DNA from: an uncultured Granulosicoccaceae bacterium
GTDB lineage: Bacteria; Pseudomonadota; Gammaproteobacteria; Granulosicoccales; Granulosicoccaceae
DNA length: 35,780 nucleotides
Direction: 5' to 3'
Assembly (NCBI GenBank): GCA_937981955.1
Contig: CALJNA010000096.1
Location: 1 to 35,780, forward strand
Shown here: piece after piece, positions 9,633-17,079 of the stretch
Numbering within the stretch: the stretch's first letter is position 1
How the letters are laid out: every line of letters starts with the position of its first letter
Program-made: the position numbers and the translations under genes
The notes under the pieces: model-generated
Told to the model about the DNA's origin: nothing
Database searches by the model: none
Seen by the model: the letters and a program-made list of their open reading frames with translations, nothing else

Positions 9633-9655
9633 AAACTCTATAACTTAAACTCTAT
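9633..9655. repeat. 9-bp direct repeat just upstream of dgcN (period 14)
   Basis: AAACTCTAT (plus strand) occurs at 9633-9641 and 9647-9655, immediately before the dgcN ATG at 9627. On the gene strand it reads ATAGAGTTT twice. It occupies the place of a leader or operator. It could be a binding site for a D-glutamate-responsive regulator, but no such gene is in view. Confidence 0.55.
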
Positions 9656-9678
9656 TACATATAAAAAGGAACGGTTGA

Positions 9679-11166
9679 CTACAGCGTTTTCAAATATTCG
9701 ATCACCGCATCCCGTTCATGGTGTTCAAGGCCATCACCAAAGTAATGCCCGTGGTTTGCATAGCCTGGTTTGTTGGTATCGTAAAGCCATGCTCCTGACG
9801 CATCTTTCTCCTGGGCAGACGGTTCGATGAAATGCCAGCCCAAATCGATCTGGTTGTAGCTGGTTTTGGCCGCGCTGCTCCGGTCTCGATGGTGCCACAT
9901 TCGAGGTCGAGTTGCGCTGTCGAGGACGGCTCTTATAGTGGGTACACTACCGTTGTGAAGAAACGGAGCGGTAGACCAGACACCATCCAGTGGTGGCGCC
10001 ACATAACCACGGCCGGGCTGGGCCGAGGCAGTATCACCAAACGGTGACTGGTTGAACCAGTCAACATAATCAGCACCGGCAGAGAACGCGAAATCGACCA
10101 ATGTTGGGTCGGTACCGACCACGTCAATGTCTACCAGAAGATTCGGATACGTGTGCTGATCGCCGTAAGTGCCGTGGCATTGACTGCAGTTTTTTTCAAA
10201 AACCACTTCACCCTCCTTCGCCAATTGATTATCGATGGGGAATGGATAGGCGGGTGGTTCAAGGCTTTTGATGTACGCACTTATATCAGGAGCGTATTTA
10301 TCCAGCTGTGCCAAATCCTGCAATGAGTCTGTACACAGTATCGCTGCAGTCATCATGATACTGGCATGATCTCCACGCCCTTCACCCATAGCAAACATCG
10401 CGTGTTTCTTTTTCATCCGCCACCAGGGGGGTACGCTGACCGGTGGTACCCGAATCGGTGGCAACTCGAGCCGGGGCTTATCCAGCCATTGCATGCTTTT
10501 AACATCCCGATGCGCCATCAGTGCAAATGTCAGATTGTTCGCCGGATTGACCCCGATGGTTTCCGTTTGCATGTAAGTTGATATCACAGCAATCCGATCG
10601 GCAAACTTTTCCCACGCCAGTATCTCTGATTCACCGCTTACCAACGCACCGGCCTGCTCTACAGGAATGGATGCGTTCTGCGTGAAGTCCAGAAATTCGT
10701 TGCCCAGTCCAATAACCAATTCACCGAATAACGGTGCGGCGTGACAGGCCAAGCAATTGCTTGCTGCAAGCTCAACACCGTTTTCGTCAGTAATCAGATT
10801 CAAGTTGTAAGGCAATCGGCCAGCACTACCCTGTCTGTCTGAAAAGACATAGGGGGTTTCGACATCAAGCTGGGACAAAGCACTCAGCGGCAATCCACAT
10901 GAAACAATCGGCTCGTTTAACAATGCACGCTTGCCCTTCTTGGCATCACCCGCTCTTTGTTTGCCCGCCGGTATGTGAGTCAGCACAGTGCCAGATTCTT
11001 GTTTCAATTCACCCGCACTTTTCGAATCTTCATTTGGCCCAGTAAAGGACTCGGAGTCAGTTTCATCACCACAGGCGCTTAGAAGCAGCATTGCCACAGA
11101 CACCAACAACAGCCCGGGATTTAAAACACGCAGAGGCTTCCCATTGCGAATGATTCCAATGATCAC
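9679..11166 (-). CDS. Di-haem c-type cytochrome lipoprotein, RoxA/cytochrome c peroxidase-like
   Basis: A secreted two-haem cytochrome. I start it at the GTG at 11164-11166 because this overlaps the stop of the upstream frame as GTGA and gives a sensible lipoprotein signal ending LLLSAC, with Cys32 as the lipidation site. The frame is open further upstream (to 11232) but there runs into the preceding gene. Haem motifs are CLACH (about residue 136) and CSQCH (about residue 327). The C-terminal segment YVAPPLDGVWSTAPFLHNGS followed by VPTIRAVLD is characteristic of RoxA/RoxB rubber oxygenases and related di-haem proteins. At 495 residues it is shorter than RoxA, so the substrate is open. It would be membrane-anchored facing the periplasm or outside. 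Coupling to the AttH-like frame suggests a shared process. Confidence 0.85.
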   Translation of the reverse strand: MIIGIIRNGKPLRVLNPGLLLVSVAMLLLSACGDETDSESFTGPNEDSKSAGELKQESGTVLTHIPAGKQRAGDAKKGKRALLNEPIVSCGLPLSALSQLDVETPYVFSDRQGSAGRLPYNLNLITDENGVELAASNCLACHAAPLFGELVIGLGNEFLDFTQNASIPVEQAGALVSGESEILAWEKFADRIAVISTYMQTETIGVNPANNLTFALMAHRDVKSMQWLDKPRLELPPIRVPPVSVPPWWRMKKKHAMFAMGEGRGDHASIMMTAAILCTDSLQDLAQLDKYAPDISAYIKSLEPPAYPFPIDNQLAKEGEVVFEKNCSQCHGTYGDQHTYPNLLVDIDVVGTDPTLVDFAFSAGADYVDWFNQSPFGDTASAQPGRGYVAPPLDGVWSTAPFLHNGSVPTIRAVLDSATRPRMWHHRDRSSAAKTSYNQIDLGWHFIEPSAQEKDASGAWLYDTNKPGYANHGHYFGDGLEHHERDAVIEYLKTL

Positions 11167-11618
11167 GGTTGACTGTACTCGATAAAACCAAACCCACTTT
11201 GCGAGCCATTCACGGCGACTACACCGAACCAAAATGGACCTGGAAGACTCACGTTGACCGAAGGATCAGTAACCGGCGATAAGCTTACGTCCAAGGCCAA
11301 ATCCGATAGTTGCAAGTGCCAGGACTTCGGGAGATTGTTGCCAGATCTGTCATGGCTGTCGGCGAGCTGAGCGTTCAAATTTGTCGAATCCAGTTTGATA
11401 TCCGATAGCGAGCCCAGGCTGGTTGTGATTGCGGTGGTAATTTCAGGGCCACGGCCCGATGCTCGTCGAGATCGTTGGAGCTGGAGTCCACGTGGCCGCT
11501 GTTGCTGATCTTTTAGCACTAACCAGGCTCGATCGAAAACCACGGCTGCACCTGCGGTATCAGGCGGAATCCCCCAGCCCCGGACAACCCAGCCATATCC
11601 GTCCAGTTCGTTGTTGCT
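11163..11618 (-). pseudogene. AttH/CrtC-like protein, C-terminal half downstream of a premature stop
   Basis: This segment continues in the same frame as the 11619-12374 reading frame, with only the TAA at 11619-11621 between them. It contains VFDRAWLVLK, aligning with the GWDWF-type segment of AttH/hydroxyneurosporene-synthase-like proteins. It ends with WHLQLSDLALDVSLSP and FWFGVVAVNGSQSGFGFIEY, matching the usual family ending (YWEG-V-V-G---G-GY-E). A GTG at 11543 could restart translation, but it has no good ribosome site. The stop overlaps the cytochrome GTG as GTGA. The frame has stayed free of other stops and keeps its family motifs, so the interruption is either recent, a sequencing error, or tolerated. 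Confidence 0.7.
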
Positions 11619-12374
11619 TTACTGTTCAAGCCATCGGCCTTTGACCTGTAGTGCACCGCTGCGCGACACAGACAACCCAGCCATACGATCAACGCTGCCA
11701 GTCAGGGTTGAGCCACAGACACCACCATCAACGGTCGGCTCATTAAAACGCAATTGCAACTGCGGAACATTGACCTCTGCGGAAAACCGACAGGACTCTG
11801 GTCCGAGTCGTTGGGTACTGTAAGCACCTGACCAGACGCGTTGCCGCACTGGATCAGTACCCGCCAGCGCCAACGCCTCACGCTCGACAAATTGTCGTGC
11901 CAGTGAGGGTCCGGTTGGCACCATATGGAATTGAAAATCAACGGCTACCACAGCCGAATAGTGCCATTCAGATTCTGTCGAGAGCGCATCAGATGCCACT
12001 TTTATACGAGCAAAACGTTGCTGAAAAGCATAGGTCTGGCCTTCTTTGTCCGTAAGTATCGCCAAATACATCCAGAATTCGAACACCTGATCGGGATGGA
12101 TAAAAGCACTACTTTTTATATCAGATTGACTCGTCGCACTAATGCTGGCTGTATCTCTGGCCGACCGTAGAATGCCTGCAACTAACTCGGCCGGCGGATT
12201 GGCTGCTTCTACCCTGGTATCGTCATCTTTGAGTTCAGAACACCCGAGATTCAGCTGAAGGATGCTGACCACAATAAGTAACCTTCGCCAGCGCCTTTTC
12301 CAAAGCCTGCCAGAATGCCCGACAGCAACCGAGTGGGCATCCGATTTCATGTAAAATAACTCATAATTCATCAC
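11619..12374 (-). CDS. AttH/CrtC-like lipoprotein, N-terminal half (frame ends at premature TAA)
   Basis: The N-terminal half of a lipocalin-like protein related to AttH and carotenoid 1,2-hydratase (CrtC). The best start is the ATG at 12350, giving an Arg-rich n-region (KRRWRR), a hydrophobic stretch and the lipobox LNLGC. An ATG at 12371 and a GTG at 12374 are alternatives. Family traits are FEFWMYLAILTDKEGQTYAF, comparable with EWWYF-G-L----G--FGYQ, followed by QQRFARIKVA and a W-Y-A block. The frame stops at LQVKGRWLEQ, right where family members have the conserved W-M-D-R-E-W-S motif. The remaining half lies downstream in frame. Family members are often exported and encoded near LolCE-like transporters; here the partner is a cytochrome. 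Confidence 0.65.
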   Translation of the reverse strand: MMNYELFYMKSDAHSVAVGHSGRLWKRRWRRLLIVVSILQLNLGCSELKDDDTRVEAANPPAELVAGILRSARDTASISATSQSDIKSSAFIHPDQVFEFWMYLAILTDKEGQTYAFQQRFARIKVASDALSTESEWHYSAVVAVDFQFHMVPTGPSLARQFVEREALALAGTDPVRQRVWSGAYSTQRLGPESCRFSAEVNVPQLQLRFNEPTVDGGVCGSTLTGSVDRMAGLSVSRSGALQVKGRWLEQ

Positions 12375-12918
12375 TTTTCACTCGATCGGATTGACTACAC
12401 TTTCCGGCTCAATCGCGCTGCTTTCGGCGAGCAAGGTCACATTTTCAGCGTATTTGACGACCAAGGCGATAGATAGCTCTCTTGGAGCTGGCCAGATGGC
12501 CGTAATTGCTATACATGGCAGAACTATTTTGCCTGATTCTTCTGCGTAGCTATCGCGGGAGCGTAATTTCTTCGGGCAAGTTACCTGATCAATCACGGAA
12601 AAATACCGGAACTGAAGAACCTGGGGCATTGTTAATACAACGTCACAATGAGAGTCGGTCGAGTTGTTACAATTACGGGCTGCCGCAAATGACATCCGCG
12701 GCACCGGTTGCGTCAGTTTTTTTACGCGCCACCTCCCGTAACGGACCAAGGGTTTTCTGACCTTTTTGGCGATAAGCGAACGGTCAGTCATTGTGATGTC
12801 AGAAAGGAAGCGGCGTGTATGTGTGTAATCAAAACGCACTACCGAATGAGCACTATACTCCGGTTCCGTTCAAGTTAATTAGCCCGGTTCAAGCAGGACG
12901 GAAAAAGAGTATTCTTGA
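12375..12918. promoter_or_regulatory. Divergent gap upstream of the exopolysaccharide locus, with a doubtful reading frame
   Basis: The gap separates the minus-strand lipoprotein gene from the plus-strand polysaccharide genes and should hold both promoters. A 153-codon minus-strand frame (12378-12839) ends four bases before the GTG at 12374. Its product has no recognisable domain, unusual composition and no clear ribosome site. It might be a decayed upstream gene. GTTCAAG is repeated at 12868 and 12887. I see no clear -35/-10 pair and no gene I would defend. Confidence 0.4.
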
Positions 12919-15177
12919 ATGAAAACTGTTAATTACATGCCGCCCGGTGGTCCTATGCAAGGATATGCCACCGTACCCGCAACGAGCGACGCAAAAGAAT
13001 ATTTGCGGCTGCTACTAAGGCATAAATTCGGCCTGCTGTTAACGCTGCTGCTTGGCATCGGTCTGGCAACGCTTTATCTGATCAGTAAAGCACCGACTTA
13101 TGAAGCTGCCACGCTCTTGGAAGTTAGCGATACAGGCAAGCTGGCGAACGATGGTCAACCAGATTTATGGAGGCCTCAAAAAGATCTTAAAGAAGAAGCC
13201 AATATACTTCGATCCCGCAAAGTCCTGAACCCGATAGTTGAACAATACAACCTGCGTACCTCGGTAGAACCGAAGAAAATCCCCGTTCTTGGTGATGTGA
13301 CTGAGCGCGTTCCAGCGCTGGCCGATTGGATTAGCAGTATTGGCTTTGCGAAATCGTATGCCTGGAACGAAACAGCACTCGAAGTTGCGCAATTTTCTGT
13401 GCCGAGAGAATGGGAAGATGAAGGCCTGACGCTGACCGTGCTGGAAGACAATCAATACTCGCTGCAACGCGATGGTCTGAGCGTAATCGATCAAGCTTCT
13501 GTCGGGGAAAATATCGTTGTTGATCTTTCGCCGTATCAACCGCTGCAATTAATGGTCGCAGAAATTGTCGCACCCGAAGGTGTTGAATTCGCACTGACTA
13601 AACATTCACTGCAAACCACTATCTCAGATCTTAGCTCGAACCTGATCACAGAAACGTCTGATGCAAAGTCGAGCATGATCAACATCAAATTGCGTGGTGA
13701 AGATCCGCAGGAAACGGCTGATCTGGTTAACTCTATCGCCCAGGAGTACAGCAGCGTAAAACTTAACACCGAAACTCGCGACGCTGATGCCAAGCTTGAG
13801 TTTTACCGTGAGAGTTTTCCACAGGTAGAGGCTAACTACCTCGCTGCACAGGAAGCACTGGCTGACTATCGGAAGAAAACAGGTAGCTACAGCCGGCAAG
13901 TTCAGACCGATACAGCCATTCGTCAAATGGAGCGCCTGGACGCACAAATATCCGATTTACAAATCGAACTTGATCAGAAACAGTCGCGCTATACGATCGA
14001 TCACCCCGATATAAAGCGACTCACTAAAGATATCGAGAAAATCCGCGCGGAGCGCCGGCGCTATTCTGGCCGAGTGGTCAGTGCCCCGGAAGTTGAAAGA
14101 CAACTATCAGTGTTGCAGAACGATGTTGATCGAACCACGGAAATTTACAACGAAACGGTCGATGCGCTGAACAAGCTGGAACGAGACCAAAAAGCATTTG
14201 TGAGTCAGGTGAGCTTGTGGGACCCGGCACTAACACCACGTAAACCAATCTCGCCCAACCCGCTGCTGGCTATGGTTGGAGGCACGCTCGCCACGCTGTT
14301 CCTGTACATGCTCTACCTGACGCTGCGCTCAGCACTGTCAACCGTTATTGCCGATCAGGAATCACTTGAACGCGCATCCGGCTTACCGGTATTCATGAAC
14401 ATACCGAAAAGTGGAGCACAGAAGCGGCTGGGTAATGCAGCCACAGTTGACCCACGACGCCTGTTACCGGGCGCATCGTCAAGCAGCAAGGAACTGGCGC
14501 CTGCAAACAGCAATGTACTGGCATTAAGCAAACCCGAAGACTATTCGATAGAAAATCTGCGTGGCCTGCGATCCATGCTTGAAGATGTCATGGATGGTGC
14601 GGCGAACAATGTGCTGATGATTACCAGCCCACTGCCTAGCATGGGTAAATCATTTGTCAGTATGAACCTTGCCGTGTTGTTAGCTCAAGCAGGCAAACGT
14701 GTACTGTTGATTGATGCTGATTACCAGCGCGGTCAGCTGCACAAGCAACTAGGCTTGTCGATGGGACCAGGTTTACCCGAAGTTGTGCGTGGCAAATCCG
14801 AGTTGAAAGAAACAGTGAAACCCACATCGGTGCAGAATCTGTACTGCATTCCACGCGGTTTTATGGGAGGCGAGGTAGGCAGAGAAATGCCTAGTGACAA
14901 AGAGTTTGGTGCGTTTATGCAGGTGGTGGCCCCTCGATTCGATATCGCCATCATCGACACACCGCCAGTGCTCAGTGTTGCCACCGCTGCATCACTGGGA
15001 AAACATGCTGGCAGCAGCATCATGGTGATCAAGGAAGGCGAAGTGAAAGAGCCTCAATTAACCGAGGCGTTGAAGCGTTTATCATTTTCTGGTGTACGTG
15101 TGAACGGGTGCATACTTAACGGTTCATCTACGCCAACGCCGCGACACTACGCTTACTATCGTGAACAGATTGACTAG
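12919..15177 (+). CDS. Exopolysaccharide chain-length regulator with BY-kinase domain (Wzc/GumC-like)
   Basis: An inner-membrane polysaccharide co-polymerase fused to a cytoplasmic tyrosine autokinase, controlling polymer length and export. The order is a first membrane helix near residues 36-56, a periplasmic Wzz domain with long coiled-coil (about 290-430), a Pro-rich TPRKPISPNPL lead-in to the second helix near 450-470, then the kinase. The kinase has Walker A TSPLPSMGKSF (about 570-580), Walker A' VLLIDADYQRG (about 595-605) and Walker B FDIAIIDTPPVL (about 674-685). The tail ends HYAYYREQID, a short tyrosine cluster for autophosphorylation. At 752 residues it is of standard Wzc length. 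It is the first gene of the locus. No cognate phosphatase or Wza homologue is visible beside it. Confidence 0.93.
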   Translation: MKTVNYMPPGGPMQGYATVPATSDAKEYLRLLLRHKFGLLLTLLLGIGLATLYLISKAPTYEAATLLEVSDTGKLANDGQPDLWRPQKDLKEEANILRSRKVLNPIVEQYNLRTSVEPKKIPVLGDVTERVPALADWISSIGFAKSYAWNETALEVAQFSVPREWEDEGLTLTVLEDNQYSLQRDGLSVIDQASVGENIVVDLSPYQPLQLMVAEIVAPEGVEFALTKHSLQTTISDLSSNLITETSDAKSSMINIKLRGEDPQETADLVNSIAQEYSSVKLNTETRDADAKLEFYRESFPQVEANYLAAQEALADYRKKTGSYSRQVQTDTAIRQMERLDAQISDLQIELDQKQSRYTIDHPDIKRLTKDIEKIRAERRRYSGRVVSAPEVERQLSVLQNDVDRTTEIYNETVDALNKLERDQKAFVSQVSLWDPALTPRKPISPNPLLAMVGGTLATLFLYMLYLTLRSALSTVIADQESLERASGLPVFMNIPKSGAQKRLGNAATVDPRRLLPGASSSSKELAPANSNVLALSKPEDYSIENLRGLRSMLEDVMDGAANNVLMITSPLPSMGKSFVSMNLAVLLAQAGKRVLLIDADYQRGQLHKQLGLSMGPGLPEVVRGKSELKETVKPTSVQNLYCIPRGFMGGEVGREMPSDKEFGAFMQVVAPRFDIAIIDTPPVLSVATAASLGKHAGSSIMVIKEGEVKEPQLTEALKRLSFSGVRVNGCILNGSSTPTPRHYAYYREQID

Positions 15178-15362
15178 CGCTCCATGAATCGATTCGTTAA
15201 CCAATCGGCGTTTGAATTCCAATGCGTCACAGTTTTGTGCGTGACTTGTGAATTGATGTGACAATACCATGAGCAAATCGACTGATTGGCTACCTTTTGA
15301 GGTTAAAATGACGCCCACAACAAACGTACTCGAACTCAAGTTTGAGACTCAGGGAGAAGTAG

Positions 15363-16106
15363 GTGTCTAGCGCCAAGATTATCAATAATAATAACAACGC
15401 CGATCTTGCCGACAAGGTTGAATCAGCAAACGCCCCCATCGTGGACGGCGTCGCTCATCCGGGTCATTGGCGGTCCCTCGTAACAGTTGACAACAGTACC
15501 TTGAAGCCCATTTCGGGCATCGGTGCTGCAGCCAAACGTCTGGAAGATTTCGTCGGTGGGTCACTTGCACTGCTCATACTGTTTCCGCTTATGGCGCTGA
15601 TCTCCATCATCGTCAAGCTGGACAGCACCGGGCCGGCATTATTTTGTCAAGCTCGCAGCGGTCGTAACCGCGAAATCATCAAGGTCTACAAATTCCGCAC
15701 AATGTACCAGTCCGGAAGTCAGGAGTTTCGTCAGGCACAAAAGGACGACCCTCGTATTACCCGTGTTGGTGCCTTTCTGCGCCGCACCAGCCTCGATGAG
15801 CTGCCGCAGCTGTTTAATGTAATACAGGGTTCAATGTCACTGGTAGGTCCGCGACCTCACCCGATGAAACTCGACGAAGATTTCAAATACGTCATTCCGG
15901 CACTAAACTCTCGTTACAGCGTTAAACCTGGCATTACAGGCTGGGCACAAATTTGTGGCTTTCGCGGTGAAACCAGTAAAGTAAGTGATATGGTTGCCAG
16001 GATTGAACACGATCGACATTACATCAAGCACTGGAGCTTGTGGTTCGATATCAAAATACTGGTTATGACGGTTTTCAAGGGTTGGACCCACAAAAACGCG
16101 TATTAG
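15363..16106 (+). CDS. Undecaprenyl-phosphate sugar transferase (ExoY/WcaJ C-terminal type)
   Basis: This enzyme transfers the first sugar phosphate onto undecaprenyl phosphate to start repeat-unit synthesis. It has one N-terminal membrane helix (about 65-85, [17 protein letters not shown]) and the catalytic core with [41 protein letters not shown] (split into two motifs), SLVGPRPHP and [10 protein letters not shown]. At 247 residues it resembles short ExoY-type enzymes rather than the ~470-residue WcaJ type. The start is a GTG with GGGAGA upstream. The N-terminus carries a run of five Asn. A 185-base gap separates it from the kinase gene, so it may have its own promoter. The sugar (glucose or galactose) cannot be told from sequence. 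Confidence 0.93.
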   Translation: MSSAKIINNNNNADLADKVESANAPIVDGVAHPGHWRSLVTVDNSTLKPISGIGAAAKRLEDFVGGSLALLILFPLMALISIIVKLDSTGPALFCQARSGRNREIIKVYKFRTMYQSGSQEFRQAQKDDPRITRVGAFLRRTSLDELPQLFNVIQGSMSLVGPRPHPMKLDEDFKYVIPALNSRYSVKPGITGWAQICGFRGETSKVSDMVARIEHDRHYIKHWSLWFDIKILVMTVFKGWTHKNAY

Positions 16107-16114
16107 GGAAAAAA

Positions 16115-16221
16115 CGATACGGTCGCAAGGTCGACTGTATCGCTGAAATGGATGTACCCGCACAAAAGGCAAAGCGGCGTCTGCAGGCACACTCAACATA
16201 TCCTGCTGATGGCCGCTTTTT
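16115..16221 (+). promoter_or_regulatory. Two consecutive hairpins inside the exopolysaccharide operon, the second terminator-like
   Basis: The first hairpin pairs CGATACGGTCG (16115-16125) with CGACTGTATCG (16132-16142): eleven pairs including one G-T, with a six-base loop. The second pairs AAAGCGGC (16171-16178) with GCCGCTTT (16212-16219), plus an inner GCAGG/CCTGC stem and a 14-base loop. It runs into five Ts (16217-16221). They lie just after the sugar transferase stop and 28 bases before the next start codon. The second has the form of an intrinsic terminator or attenuator, so expression may fall between the two parts of the operon. Confidence 0.6.
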
Positions 16222-16248
16222 CCGTTGACGATCGCTAACTTGCGATAG

Positions 16249-17079
16249 ATGCAGAGAACTTTGATGGAAAGTGCCAGCTCGTTGCTGCGTGAACGCAGAC
16301 TACTCGGATTCTTCTCCCACCCGGGCACTCTCGAAGAATATCTTCACCTGCTCAAAACAAGTATTGAGAAACGTGAACCATGCACGATTCTTTATCACAA
16401 TCTACATTCCCTCTACAGCTATCTGTCCTCTGAGAGCCTGCGTAAGTTCTACCAGGGCTCGACCGTACTCATCGACGGTATGCCCGTCATCTGGCTATAC
16501 AAGCTCGCTGGTGCGCCCCTGTCCCGTGAGCATCGCATAACCTATGTTGACTTCATCATGCCCATGATGGAAATGGCCAGAGACAACGACTGGAAGGTTT
16601 ACCATCTCGGTCAAAGTGCCGATATTCAACAACAGGCACTGGATAAGATTCGGGAAAAAGTGCCCGGTATCCAGATCGAGGGCCATGACGGCTATTTTGA
16701 TCAGGATCCTCAGAGTGACGAAAGTCTTGAGGTGATAAAAAGCGTGAACGATTTTGGTACTAATCTGTTGCTGGTAGGCTTTGGCGCACCGCGTCAGGAA
16801 GCCTGGCTTTACGCGCATCGGGATCAGCTCGATGCAAACGCTGTGCTGAGTTGCGGTGCCTGCATGGAATACGTTGCCGGAGCTGTCAAAACACCGCCAC
16901 GCTGGATGGGCAGAGTCGGTCTTGAGTGGAGTTTTCGACTGCTGGAAAACCCGCGGCGTTTTGCCTTTCGTTATCTGGTCGAACCAATTCTGTTGGCGGG
17001 TCTGTTGGCACGCAACTGGGTTGCAGGCCGATTCAGCTCGCCAGCCAGGTCCCATAAAAAGTCCAAAAGCAATCCCTGA
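16249..17079 (+). CDS. WecG/TagA/CpsF family glycosyltransferase
   Basis: A GT26-type transferase that adds the second sugar to the lipid-linked intermediate. Family marks are VLIDGMPVIWLYKLAG, with the conserved Asp of the proposed active site, then GHDGYFD, the signature LLVGFGAPRQEAWLYAHRD and CGACMEYVAGAVKTPPRWM followed by GLEW and RLLENPRRFAFRY. The 276 residues fit the family, with a basic C-terminal tail that probably associates with the membrane. The start at ATG 16249 is weakly supported; ATG 16264 is an alternative. The stop overlaps the next ATG as TGATG, so it is coupled to the flippase gene. Confidence 0.9.
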   Translation: MQRTLMESASSLLRERRLLGFFSHPGTLEEYLHLLKTSIEKREPCTILYHNLHSLYSYLSSESLRKFYQGSTVLIDGMPVIWLYKLAGAPLSREHRITYVDFIMPMMEMARDNDWKVYHLGQSADIQQQALDKIREKVPGIQIEGHDGYFDQDPQSDESLEVIKSVNDFGTNLLLVGFGAPRQEAWLYAHRDQLDANAVLSCGACMEYVAGAVKTPPRWMGRVGLEWSFRLLENPRRFAFRYLVEPILLAGLLARNWVAGRFSSPARSHKKSKSNP

